A stretch of DNA of 64,000 nt from Leadbettera azotonutricia ZAS-9 (GCF_000214355.1 NC_015577.1:1535121-1599120), one strand, 5' to 3'. Shown: positions 50,717-57,988, counted from the first letter of the stretch. Program-made: numbers and translations. Notes: generated by a model not told the origin, from the letters alone.

Positions 50717-53566
50717 TCATCCTTTCTTAAGTTTTTCGCTGATAGTGTCGAATTCCGAAGTGTCAGCCTGTTCCCTGAGCCAGGATACAAGCTCGCCATC
50801 GGATTCATAGGAATACTGTTCCAGCATCTCCAATGCCTTGTCCAGATCCTGCATATTGTATGAGGCAGCTGCCTTGTAAATTTCTTGAATAATTTCCGGG
50901 TCCGGAGCGGGCTTTTTTGGTTTGTTTGATAATACCTTCGCTTTATTGATTAATTCTATAAATTCGTCTATTAGTTTTGCTGTCAAAGCAATAAAAGCAG
51001 AAGTCTCATTTCGCAGTATTTCCACGTTTTTATCCCTAGCGGCTTTTTCCAGTTTTTCAGCCACATCCCCCGCTTTATCCGCGGAAATACTGCGGCTGGC
51101 GCCTTTTATGCCGTGGACAGTAATGCGGTATGTATTGAGTTTTTCTTCGGCTATTTCCCCTGCGGAAATGGTTTTCAATTCTTCCAGCATGGCGGGGATA
51201 TTTTTGATATATGAAACGACCGCTTCGAGCCATGATTCGCCGTCCCCGAACCGTTCCAGGGCTTTTACTATGTCCACCCCCTCTATAGGGTTTTTCAGAA
51301 GAAAAGTTTTAACGGTTTCATCTTTTTCCCCGTCCCTCATATCAAGGCCGCCAGGGGCGGTTTCAGGAATGCCCTGGGTTTGGCGCAGCTCTTTTTCGTA
51401 ATCCTTGTCCCGTACCCAGCGGTTGATAGCTTCATTGAGCTTGATAATATCAATGGGCTTGGTGAGGAAAGCCTGGAACCCGTTGTTAAGGAACATCTCT
51501 TCGTTGCCAAGTATTGCATTGGCAGTAAGGGCGATAATGGGAACCGACCGGGCATAATCGCTGTCAATTTCATTGCGGATAATTCGCACTGCTTCTATGC
51601 CGTCCATGCCGGGCATCATATGATCCATGAAGACCGCATTGTATTTGGGGTCCCCGCTGCGTATACGGTCTATGGCAGACTGGCCGCTGCTCACGCAATC
51701 TATAGTCAAGCCGTACCTCTTGAGCATACCCCGGGCTACATCCAGGTTAGTGTTTACATCATCCACTACAAGCACCTTTGCGTAAGGTATATAAGCCTGG
51801 GCAATTTTCTTGTTTCTGTCCCTGCGCCCCAGGGCATACTGGAAAGCTTTAAGATTATCCGCTACTTCGTTTCCTATAAGCACATCGGTGACATAGCCCT
51901 GGGGTATCCATGCCTTAAAAACGCTTCCCTTGTTGTATTCGCTGGTTGCGGAAAGGTGGCCGCCCATCATTTCAATTAAGCGTTTTGTAATGGGGAGGCC
52001 CAGGCCAGTGCCTTCGATCTTGCGGTTGCTGTTGGTGTCCACCTGGCTGTAATTTTCAAAAATGGTGTTCATGTCTTCACTCTTGATGCCTATGCCAGTA
52101 TCGGAAACTGTAATTTCCATCCAAACTGTATCTTTTTCCAGTGTTTCTGCCTTATGTTCACAGCGAATGCTGAGGATTACTTTTCCTTCTTTTGTATACT
52201 TAAAGGCATTGGAAAGGAAATTATTGAGTATTTGTTTTATCCTGAGTTCGTCGCCGAAAAGTTTGCTGGGAAGCTTTCCGTCGATATCAAGCTCGAAGGT
52301 GATGGGCTTGCTTCCTTTGCGCACAATGTTCAGCACCACCGTATCGTTGATGAGGCTGGGAAGATCGTACTCGACAGGGATAAGGACAAACTTCCCGGAT
52401 TCAATTTTGGAAATATCAAGGATGTCGTTGATAAGACCGAGAAGGGTAAGGCCCGAGGTGTAGATCTTTTCAAGACAGTCCTGGGAATCGCCGCTCATCC
52501 CTTCATTTTTTCCCATTTCCAGTTCTGAAAAGCCAATGATGGCGTTTAGGGGGGTCCTCATTTCATGACTCATATTGGCAAGGAAATTGCTCTTCGCCTC
52601 GGAGGCAGATTCAGCCACCACCTTGAGTTCTCCAAGAGTCTTGTTTTGAATATTCAATTGTTCAAAGGGGAGGGCAATGCTTTTCGCCGCAAACAGCGCA
52701 GCTATAAATCCAAGCCCCAGCACCACCGCTCCCGCAAGGAGGAGGCTGAATTGAACCTGCCTTACCGGGCTTTCGGATACTGGTGAAATAGCTGCCAGGG
52801 ACCAGCCCCCCGAATTCGCAATGGGCGTGTACGCCGCAATACGCATTTTCCCCGAAAGGCTGTATTCCTGTATCCCGCTTTCACCCTCAAGCATTGCGTT
52901 AATCACGGGGATCGCAGGACGCATGGCCGGATCAGCTTTTATTCTGTCCATAAAAGTCCGGTGGGCAGCGACCTCTTCAGAGTCCACGTTGGCGACTGTG
53001 TACCCCTTGTTGTCAAGGGCAAATATATAACCTGTATTCCAGATGCGAAGATCTTCAAGTATATTGTTGAAATACAGGGCCGGAAGGGTTGCGCAGAGTA
53101 TGGAGCCTTCCAGGGGTGTAATAATGCGGAATACCAGCTGTTCTCCAATCCCCCGTTCGGTGGTGGTGACAAAGGTCTCTCCTGCCAATGCCCGCCTTCC
53201 GTAACTGGTGTCTAAAAATGAATTGTCCAGCATGGTCTCGCCCTGAACCAGGAAATATTCTCCCTTTCCCATAATAACCACGGAAAGGAAATGGTTTTTT
53301 TCCCTTTGTTTTTCCAGGATCTCCAATATCTCTTTTTCGTTTTCCGCAGATTCTATCCTGTCCGCTGCCGCCTCTATCTGCTCCCTGAGCCTGTCCAATT
53401 CGATAGCCATCATGCGGCTCGCGATTTTTGCAACCAGGGTCATATCGCTTTCCATAATGCTGACCATGCTCTTCCGGCTTGAATAGATACCTATCCCTAT
53501 ACCAGTAGCGGCAATAGCCAGCACTATGGCGGAAATAATGAAGATGGCTTTAAGCCTGACGGACAA
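50717..53566 (-). CDS. hybrid sensor histidine kinase with HPt (copy 2)
   Basis: A 949-residue paralogue of the copy 1 kinase, begun at a TTG (53566) with GGGAGA upstream. Membrane helix near 8-28, dCache-like sensor (LPALYFNNIL is shared with copy 1), second helix near 278-297, His334 in SHEMRTP, HATPase (NNFLSNAFKYTKEG, DTGIGI, GTGLGLPIT), receiver Asp in FMDHMMPGMDG, and HPt His in ITVHGIKGAS. The sensor halves differ more than the kinase halves, which suggests different ligands feeding similar outputs. Confidence 0.93.
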   Translation of the reverse strand: MSVRLKAIFIISAIVLAIAATGIGIGIYSSRKSMVSIMESDMTLVAKIASRMMAIELDRLREQIEAAADRIESAENEKEILEILEKQREKNHFLSVVIMGKGEYFLVQGETMLDNSFLDTSYGRRALAGETFVTTTERGIGEQLVFRIITPLEGSILCATLPALYFNNILEDLRIWNTGYIFALDNKGYTVANVDSEEVAAHRTFMDRIKADPAMRPAIPVINAMLEGESGIQEYSLSGKMRIAAYTPIANSGGWSLAAISPVSESPVRQVQFSLLLAGAVVLGLGFIAALFAAKSIALPFEQLNIQNKTLGELKVVAESASEAKSNFLANMSHEMRTPLNAIIGFSELEMGKNEGMSGDSQDCLEKIYTSGLTLLGLINDILDISKIESGKFVLIPVEYDLPSLINDTVVLNIVRKGSKPITFELDIDGKLPSKLFGDELRIKQILNNFLSNAFKYTKEGKVILSIRCEHKAETLEKDTVWMEITVSDTGIGIKSEDMNTIFENYSQVDTNSNRKIEGTGLGLPITKRLIEMMGGHLSATSEYNKGSVFKAWIPQGYVTDVLIGNEVADNLKAFQYALGRRDRNKKIAQAYIPYAKVLVVDDVNTNLDVARGMLKRYGLTIDCVSSGQSAIDRIRSGDPKYNAVFMDHMMPGMDGIEAVRIIRNEIDSDYARSVPIIALTANAILGNEEMFLNNGFQAFLTKPIDIIKLNEAINRWVRDKDYEKELRQTQGIPETAPGGLDMRDGEKDETVKTFLLKNPIEGVDIVKALERFGDGESWLEAVVSYIKNIPAMLEELKTISAGEIAEEKLNTYRITVHGIKGASRSISADKAGDVAEKLEKAARDKNVEILRNETSAFIALTAKLIDEFIELINKAKVLSNKPKKPAPDPEIIQEIYKAAASYNMQDLDKALEMLEQYSYESDGELVSWLREQADTSEFDTISEKLKKG

Positions 53567-53650
53567 AATTTCTCCCTTTTTTGGCCATTTTTTTATAATG
53601 TAGTATTTCCTTCCGGTAAAATCAAGAGAAGTTTTAAGGGTATTAAAAAT

Positions 53651-53722
53651 TTAGTTAATGTTAATCTCCAATACCCTCGCGGTTTTTCCTTTCATGTCGA
53701 TTTCATGAAGCGTTATATCCAT
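53651..53722 (-). CDS. possible 23-residue peptide upstream of the copy 2 kinase
   Basis: An ATG at 53722 with AAGGA about eight bases upstream reads 23 codons (MDITLHEIDMKG...) and stops at 53651, 84 bases before the kinase start. It could be a leader peptide or the remnant of a longer gene. Composition is compatible with coding but the length gives little proof. Confidence 0.25.
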   Translation of the reverse strand: MDITLHEIDMKGKTARVLEININ

Positions 53723-53780
53723 GTTTGTTTTCCTTAACTCATAGAAGAATAAAATGATAAAAGAGGTTTTTCAAGGGTTA

Positions 53781-53809
53781 TTGACTTTTTTTGATATTTG
53801 GGGTATAAA
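53781..53809 (+). promoter_or_regulatory. tRNA promoter
   Basis: TTGACT (53781-53786) and TATAAA (53804-53809) are 17 bases apart, with the -10 box ending 18 bases before the tRNA. Confidence 0.75.
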
Positions 53810-53827
53810 AATCATCACCGTTAATTC

Positions 53828-53901
53828 GGGCCTTTAGCTCAGTTGGTTAGAGCTGCGGACTCATAATCCGTCGGTCCCCGGTTCAAGTCCAGGAAGGCCC
53901 A
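53828..53901 (+). tRNA. tRNA with CAU anticodon, probably tRNA-Ile2 (lysidine type)
   Basis: A 74-base cloverleaf: acceptor GGGCCTT/AAGGCCC (7 bp), TA, D stem GCTC/GAGC, anticodon stem GCGGA/TCCGT around the loop CTCATAA, variable CGGTC, T stem CCCGG/CCAGG (one C-A mismatch), discriminator A. The anticodon CAU fits methionine or, if C34 becomes lysidine, isoleucine (AUA). Base pairs C4-G69 and C5-G68 are those described as positive TilS determinants in E. coli tRNA-Ile2, so isoleucine is favoured over elongator Met. No CCA is encoded. Confidence 0.88.
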
Positions 53902-53917
53902 TAAAAGAAACCGCAAT

Positions 53918-53940
53918 AATTCCTTATATAGTAAGGAATT
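53918..53940. repeat. 9-bp inverted repeat after the tRNA
   Basis: AATTCCTTA and TAAGGAATT flank a five-base loop, 16 bases after the tRNA. No T tract follows; it may still help end the tRNA transcript or protect its 3' end. Confidence 0.4.
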
Positions 53941-54072
53941 ACAGTTTAGAAACCTGAAACTACCGAAAAAGTCGGCCCCCCCGGTTTTTTCGTGGCGAGG
54001 GTACATACCCAATTATAAGATTTAATAATCACAAGGGACACGAAGAAGAGCTCGCTTGCGCGGGGAAGGGAA

Positions 54073-54147
54073 ATGATTACGGAGGAGCAGGAGAAAATTG
54101 CCAAAAAAGTACAGGATTGTGCCTATGATACTGACCTTCGTGGTTAA
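54073..54147 (+). CDS. possible short ORF or gene remnant (24 residues)
   Basis: ATG 54073 follows GGGGAAGGG and reads MITEEQEKIAKKVQDC... to a TAA. The charged helical composition looks protein-like, but length prevents any assignment. It may be the start of a decayed gene. Confidence 0.25.
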   Translation: MITEEQEKIAKKVQDCAYDTDLRG

Positions 54148-54372
54148 ATTCTTCTTGCTTCCTGTTGCGGGTCAGTTTAGGGTTTTGCCGAGGGAAATCA
54201 CGTTGCTGGGTCGTCCTGGTTTATACGTTCCGGTCTTGACATCCCTCCGAAAGTAGAGCCACGGACTCATAGTCCCACGCTTCGATTGTTTCCGGGAAAA
54301 GAGGCTTTTATCGTTTAAAACAAGTTATGCGATATACCACCTAAACGTTATTGTAAAATATTGCCGAAATAA

Positions 54373-54510
54373 ATTCTTTTAGAATATTATATAGTACAAA
54401 TACTATGTGCTTTTTTAATTTTCGGTTTTGTAAATGTTTGTTATGCTTCATCATCGGTAATGCAAAATGCCGCAGAAGTAATTGCCTATGGAAGGGCAGT
54501 AAAATTCAAA
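54373..54510 (+). pseudogene. possible remnant of a small secreted protein gene
   Basis: A frame open from a TAA at 54370-54372 to TAA at 54508 has a hydrophobic stretch (IVQILCAFLIFGFVNVCYA) like a signal peptide, then about 21 residues. No ATG, GTG or TTG precedes the hydrophobic part, so if real it has lost its start. It ends 25 bases before the strong 54535 hairpin. Confidence 0.25.
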
Positions 54511-54534
54511 TAAAATATACATGGTGGAACGAAA

Positions 54535-54579
54535 TACGCTCAACTGCGCATTTTTTTTAAAAGTGCGCAGTTGAGCGTA
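54535..54579. repeat. 16-bp perfect inverted repeat with T8 loop
   Basis: TACGCTCAACTGCGCA (54535-54550) and its exact complement (54564-54579) enclose a 13-base loop containing eight T and four A. No T tract follows the stem, so it is not a standard terminator. It could be a transcript barrier, a recombination site or an end of a lost element. Confidence 0.75.
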
Positions 54580-54646
54580 GTCGGAAATATTCACTATTTT
54601 ATCCCATAAAGAATGATTTATTGGAAAAACATTATTGACAAAGGAA

Positions 54647-54675
54647 TTGACGCAATATAATTTCCGATATAGAAT
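54647..54675 (+). promoter_or_regulatory. promoter-like site before the disrupted small gene
   Basis: TTGACG (54647-54652) and TAGAAT (54670-54675) are 17 bases apart. A second pair, TTGACA (54635-54640) and TATAAT (54656-54661), both perfect but 15 bases apart, overlaps it. Either could read into the IS element. Confidence 0.4.
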
Positions 54676-54735
54676 TAATTTATTACCTATAGGGGAGGCA
54701 TTCGTTGGAATTGGAAACCTAATAGGTGAAATATG

Positions 54736-54749
54736 GGCTTATTATATAA
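54736..54749 (+). repeat. left direct repeat of the IS insertion site
   Basis: GGCTTATTATATAA directly before the IS left end; an identical copy follows the right end at 56153-56166. Fourteen bases (15 counting a shared T) is long for an IS3-family target duplication, which is usually 3-5 bases. Confidence 0.8.
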
Positions 54750-54824
54750 TGTCCTGCCCACGTTGAACTTGCCGAAAAGAAGCTAAGCATATAAGGTAGT
54801 AACAACAAGCCCGAGGAGAGGAAT

Positions 54825-55136
54825 ATGGGCAGAAGAAAGCGGTACAGTCCTGAGCAGAAGGTGAACATCCTGCGGGAGGTTCTGGAAGAGGGCAAGACGA
54901 TGAGCGAGGCGGCGGCCAAGTACGAGATCCACCCGAGCATGATCCTGGCCTGGAGGAAACAGCTCTTCGAGGGGGCGCTCAATCTCTTTGAGATCAAGCG
55001 CACAGACATAACCGAGAAGGCGCAGGGGAAGAAGTCCAAGGCGTTGGAAGCCAAGATAGCGGAGAAGGACAACGTCATAGCGGAGCTGGCCCAGGAAGTC
55101 CTGGAGCTAAAAAAAAAGAGAGTTGGCCAGAGTTAG
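54825..55136 (+). CDS. IS3-family transposase OrfA
   Basis: A 103-residue protein: an N-terminal helix-turn-helix (RRKRYSPEQKVNILREVLEE, YEIHPSMILAWRKQ) for binding the IS ends and a C-terminal leucine-zipper helix (AKIAEKDNVIAELAQEVLEL). GGAGAGGA precedes the ATG. It ends in a poly-A frameshift site. Confidence 0.93.
   Translation: MGRRKRYSPEQKVNILREVLEEGKTMSEAAAKYEIHPSMILAWRKQLFEGALNLFEIKRTDITEKAQGKKSKALEAKIAEKDNVIAELAQEVLELKKKRVGQS
55109..55118 (+). promoter_or_regulatory. programmed -1 frameshift site between OrfA and OrfB
   Basis: Nine A followed by G (55109-55118) give A_AAA_AAA and A_AAA_AAG in the OrfA frame. After a -1 shift the frame stays open through 55148 into OrfB, so a fused OrfAB transposase of about 415 residues can be made, as known for IS3. 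Confidence 0.75.
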
Positions 55137-55147
55137 GGACAAGCAAG

Positions 55148-56101
55148 ATGAGCCTCGAGAAACGGCAGTTGATAGAGCGGGAGGTGCGGCGCCTTTGCCT
55201 AAAGACCGGCATAGCCATGCTGACCCTGGCAGGCTTCGCCGGGGTGCCGGAACGCACCTGGAGGGAATGGCAGGCACGGCGCAACCAGGAGACGAGGCAT
55301 AACGGGCATATACCCCGGGAGCATTGGCTGACCCCTGCCGAAACAGAGGCCATCGTTGCGTACTGCCAGAGCCGGATGAAGCTTGGATACCGGGTGTTGT
55401 GCTGGCAGATGGTAGACGAGGATGTGGCGGCGGCATCCCCCTCCAGCGTCTACAACGTGCTGAAACGCAGCGGCTTGACGAAGAAGTGGGCAGAACTGGC
55501 CGAGGAGAAGAAAAAAGGGTTTGACCAGCCTCAAGGGGTACACGAACATTGGCATATTGATTTTTCATACATCAGGATTGACGGGGCCTTTTATTATTTC
55601 ATCAGCGTTCTTGACGGATACAGCCGGATGATCCTGGGCTGGGACTTATGCCGGAACATGGACGGGCTTAATGCGGAGATTCTCATCTCCCGGACGCATG
55701 AAAGACACCCGGAGGCCAGGCCGCGCATTATCAGCGACAACGGCGGCCAGTTTGTTTCGAAAGACTTTCGTGATTTGATAATGCTTCTTGAGCTGGAACA
55801 AACATTTACCGCCCCGGCGCATCCGCAGAGCAACGGCAAACTCGAACGCTTCCACCGGACATTCAAAACCGAGCATGTGAGGCAGGCTGCTTATTTCGGC
55901 TATGAAGATGCCAAAGCCAGGATGGGCCGCTGGATAAAATATTACAACGAAAAGCGGCTCCACGGCTCGATTTATTATTTAAGTCCCCTTGATGTTTTTG
56001 AGGGGAGGACTTATATTCGTCTTGCAGAGCGCAGACAAAAACTGCATTCTGCATATATTCAAAGACAGAGCTACTGGCAAAATCAAAATGCCGGACTCTG
56101 A
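55148..56101 (+). CDS. IS3-family transposase OrfB (DDE integrase)
   Basis: A 317-residue rve-type protein: HTH_21-like N-terminal part (CQSRMKLGYRVLCWQMV), then HIDFSYI (first Asp), ISDNGGQFVS (second Asp) and, exactly 35 residues later, GKLERFHRTFK (Glu). The spacing D(35)E is that of active IS3 enzymes. Ends 51 bases before the IS right end. Confidence 0.94.
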   Translation: MSLEKRQLIEREVRRLCLKTGIAMLTLAGFAGVPERTWREWQARRNQETRHNGHIPREHWLTPAETEAIVAYCQSRMKLGYRVLCWQMVDEDVAAASPSSVYNVLKRSGLTKKWAELAEEKKKGFDQPQGVHEHWHIDFSYIRIDGAFYYFISVLDGYSRMILGWDLCRNMDGLNAEILISRTHERHPEARPRIISDNGGQFVSKDFRDLIMLLELEQTFTAPAHPQSNGKLERFHRTFKTEHVRQAAYFGYEDAKARMGRWIKYYNEKRLHGSIYYLSPLDVFEGRTYIRLAERRQKLHSAYIQRQSYWQNQNAGL

Positions 56102-56152
56102 ACTAGCTTATATGCTCCTTCAAAAAACGGCAAGTTCGGCTTGGGCAATACA

Positions 56153-56166
56153 GGCTTATTATATAA
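56153..56166 (+). repeat. right direct repeat of the IS insertion site
   Basis: GGCTTATTATATAA directly after the IS right end, identical to 54736-54749. Confidence 0.8.
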
Positions 56167-56240
56167 TATATGGTGTTATCGAAATATTAATAACTGTTTT
56201 TATAGTAATAACAGCAATAAAATGGCCAAAAAAATAAAGC

Positions 56241-56362
56241 AATCAACAACCTCGCCGCAGAGCGGACGAGGTATGTTGTTCTCATAAGGTATTGCATTCG
56301 GGATTTAATACTTTTTTAACCGCCGCAAGTGGCAGGGTATTAAATCCCTCAGCACGAATAAA
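56241..56362. repeat. 122-bp structured repeat, copy A
   Basis: Nearly identical to 56720-56842. It contains two hairpins. First: AACAACCTCG...CGAGGTATGTTGTT around CCGC-AGA-GCGG. Second: GGGATTTAATAC pairs perfectly with GTATTAAATCCC around a GC-rich inner stem. It begins three bases after the stop of the disrupted small gene and ends five bases before the stop of the orphan gene on the other strand. Confidence 0.85.
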
Positions 56363-56367
56363 TATCT

Positions 56368-56640
56368 TTAGACAGTCCTAAAGACTCTTTCAATGTCATC
56401 AAGTACAGGTTCAGGCCGAATATCTTTAAATATGTCTTGCGCTTCCTTCTCGGATATTTCGTCGAAATCCGGACCTCCGCCGTAGACCATATTACCCTCC
56501 ATTTGAGAATAAGTCTGCGGCGCACAGTTCCATTTTTTTTCTTCTTCAAGAAAAAGTACCATGACATTGCTTTTGGGGCGGGCTGCGACAAGCATTCCGC
56601 CACCCGCTTTAAGCCAGAAGAATTTTACTTCTCTTTCCAT
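56368..56640 (-). CDS. orphan hypothetical protein between the two 122-bp repeats
   Basis: A 90-residue protein whose ATG (56640) has AGGAAG five bases upstream. It starts MEREVKFFWLKAGGGMLVAARP, includes a Cys at residue 39, a Gly-rich turn (MVYGGGPDFDE) and an acidic helical C-terminus (DDIERVFRTV). No family is recognised. It is bracketed by the two repeats and lies downstream of the radical SAM gene in the same orientation. The ribosome site and codon pattern support a real gene. Confidence 0.6.
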   Translation of the reverse strand: MEREVKFFWLKAGGGMLVAARPKSNVMVLFLEEEKKWNCAPQTYSQMEGNMVYGGGPDFDEISEKEAQDIFKDIRPEPVLDDIERVFRTV

Positions 56641-56719
56641 AAAAACTTCCTATTATAGTATTCAAATATGGACTATTCTTTTTTGGTATGTCAATATCAT
56701 TAAAAAGATACTGCCAACA

Positions 56720-56842
56720 AATCAACAACCTCACCGCAGAGCGGACGAGGTATGTTGTTCTCATAAGGTATTGCATTCGGGATTTAATACTTTTTTAACC
56801 GCCGCAAGCGGCGGGGTATTAAACCCCTCAGCACGAATAAAT
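56720..56842. repeat. 122-bp structured repeat, copy B
   Basis: Second copy, 479 bases from the first. Some differences change pairing: the inner stem here is a perfect CCGCCGC/GCGGCGG, while one G-C pair of the first hairpin is lost (CCTCA). It ends six bases before the radical SAM stop codon on the minus strand, the same geometry as copy A next to the orphan gene. Confidence 0.85.
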
Positions 56843-56848
56843 TCCCTT

Positions 56849-57988
56849 TTAGTCGTGCTGAGGGAAATGATTTTGCACGGTTTCCAGAAGGGCTTCCAGG
56901 CATTTGTCCAGGAACATTTTATAGCCGCACACTACGCCATTTTCGCCGTAGTACATGGTGTTGCGCATGCGCTTGCAGCCGCCGTGACAGGCTTGCAGGT
57001 ATTTGCAATTGATGCAGACAGAAGGGGTGCCCCGCTCTTCCAGCAAAAAGCTTCTATTCCTTTCGGTTTCAAATAGTTGGCTCAAAGTGCTTTCCGTAAG
57101 GTTTCCCAGGTTCCAGCTGTCGAGCGCATAGAAGTCGCAGGGGTATACGCTGCCATCGGCCTCTACCGCATACTGGGTATGGCATCTGCCATTTATCCCG
57201 CAGAAGGAGGGGATGGCCTTAAGGAACCAGTTGGCTGTATCGTCAAAGAATTTTATGCTCACATAATGGCCGGTTTGCAGTTCCTGACGCCAGAGGGTAA
57301 AGAGCTGCATATAAAATTTGGCGAAACGGGCAGGCTTAAGCGTATTCCCGCGCTGGTTTGCAGGAATCGCCGAGCCCGCTGTTCCCAAATTCTCAAGGCA
57401 GGGAATGAACTGGATAAAGTCGATTTTTTCCTGCAGGATGAAACGCCAAACCTTGTCGGCATGATCGGCAAGCTCATTGGTCAGTACGCAGAGCATGTTG
57501 TATTCCACTCGGTAATCTTCCAGCAGTTTCTTTGCCCTTAGCAGCCTTTCCCAGGTACCGTGCCCCTCCGTGTCAACCCGGTTCCGGTCATGGAAGCGCA
57601 GGCTGCCGTCTATGGAAAGCCCCACCAATACCTGGTGCTGCTTAAAAAATAGCGCCCAGTTCTCATCAAGAAGTATGCCGTTGGTCTGAAAAGCATACTG
57701 TATCGCCGCATTGCGGTTTTCACAGTATGCATCCGCCAATCCCATGAAGTCCTGAAACCACTCAAGGCCCGCAAGGGCCGGTTCGCCGCCCTGAAAGGCT
57801 ATGGTCAGCGCATCCTTATCTTCTACATCTTTGAACAGGTTTTCCAGCAGTTTTGCTGCAGTTTTTTCAGTCATGATCCCGTAGGATCTGACATGCCGCA
57901 TGGAGCTTATATCCGCATAGAAACAGTACTTGCACCGCAAATTGCACAGTGAGGAAGCAGGTTTGATAAGCAGGGAAAGCTGTTTCAT
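56849..57988 (-). CDS. radical SAM/SPASM enzyme, anaerobic sulfatase-maturase-like
   Basis: A 379-residue protein. Radical SAM cluster motif in SSLCNLRCKYCFYAD (CxxxCxxC), AFQGGEPALAG, and a SPASM domain with Cys in SFCGINGRCHTQ, YPCDFY, CINCKYLQACHGGCKRMRN and CGYKMF, the pattern of anaerobic sulfatase-maturating enzymes that make formylglycine. No sulfatase lies in the window, so a peptide-modifying role is also possible. It follows the M19 dipeptidase by 12 bases. Its last codons form one arm of a 12-bp inverted repeat with the adjacent structured repeat. Confidence 0.88.
   Translation of the reverse strand: MKQLSLLIKPASSLCNLRCKYCFYADISSMRHVRSYGIMTEKTAAKLLENLFKDVEDKDALTIAFQGGEPALAGLEWFQDFMGLADAYCENRNAAIQYAFQTNGILLDENWALFFKQHQVLVGLSIDGSLRFHDRNRVDTEGHGTWERLLRAKKLLEDYRVEYNMLCVLTNELADHADKVWRFILQEKIDFIQFIPCLENLGTAGSAIPANQRGNTLKPARFAKFYMQLFTLWRQELQTGHYVSIKFFDDTANWFLKAIPSFCGINGRCHTQYAVEADGSVYPCDFYALDSWNLGNLTESTLSQLFETERNRSFLLEERGTPSVCINCKYLQACHGGCKRMRNTMYYGENGVVCGYKMFLDKCLEALLETVQNHFPQHD

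Larger units (their letters stand above)
53902..54749. other. 848-base region without a clear intact gene
   Basis: Between the tRNA and the IS element only short ORFs, hairpins and promoter-like sites are seen; these are listed separately. The region is more AT-rich than the flanks towards its right end. Small peptide-like ORFs at 54073 and 54373 look like degraded or very short genes. Confidence 0.5.
54750..56152 (+). mobile_element. IS3-family insertion sequence, apparently intact (1403 bp)
   Basis: The element begins TGTCCTGCCCA and ends with the complement of TGTATTGCCCA; the terminal 50 bases are imperfect inverted repeats with conserved blocks GAACTTGCCG and AGCATATAAG. It encodes OrfA and OrfB in the -1 arrangement typical of IS3, with an intact DDE triad and no stop. 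Both ends, both frames and the target repeat are whole, so it may be active. Confidence 0.92.
54635..56237 (+). pseudogene. small membrane-protein gene split by the IS3-family element
   Basis: If the IS (54750-56152) and one copy of its flanking 14-base repeat are removed, the left and right flanks join in one frame of 61 codons plus stop. A TTG at 54635 is the assumed start. The right half, still open at 56153-56237, reads a hydrophobic helix (IEILITVFIVITAIKW) and ends PKK. Inference: a bitopic small protein interrupted by recent insertion. The start is uncertain because the TTG coincides with a promoter-like hexamer. Confidence 0.45.

Noticed and set aside
54240-54300. A tRNA-like fragment with a CAT loop
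   Set aside because: No acceptor or T stem can be built around it.
53828-54749. tRNA gene as a prophage/island attachment site
   Set aside because: No copy of the tRNA 3-prime end is found downstream and no integrase of the phage type is nearby.
56241-56842. CRISPR array or integron attC sites
   Set aside because: Only two copies, no regular spacers and no cas genes; the repeat ends do not pair with each other and I find no GTTRRRY/RYYYAAC cores as in attC.
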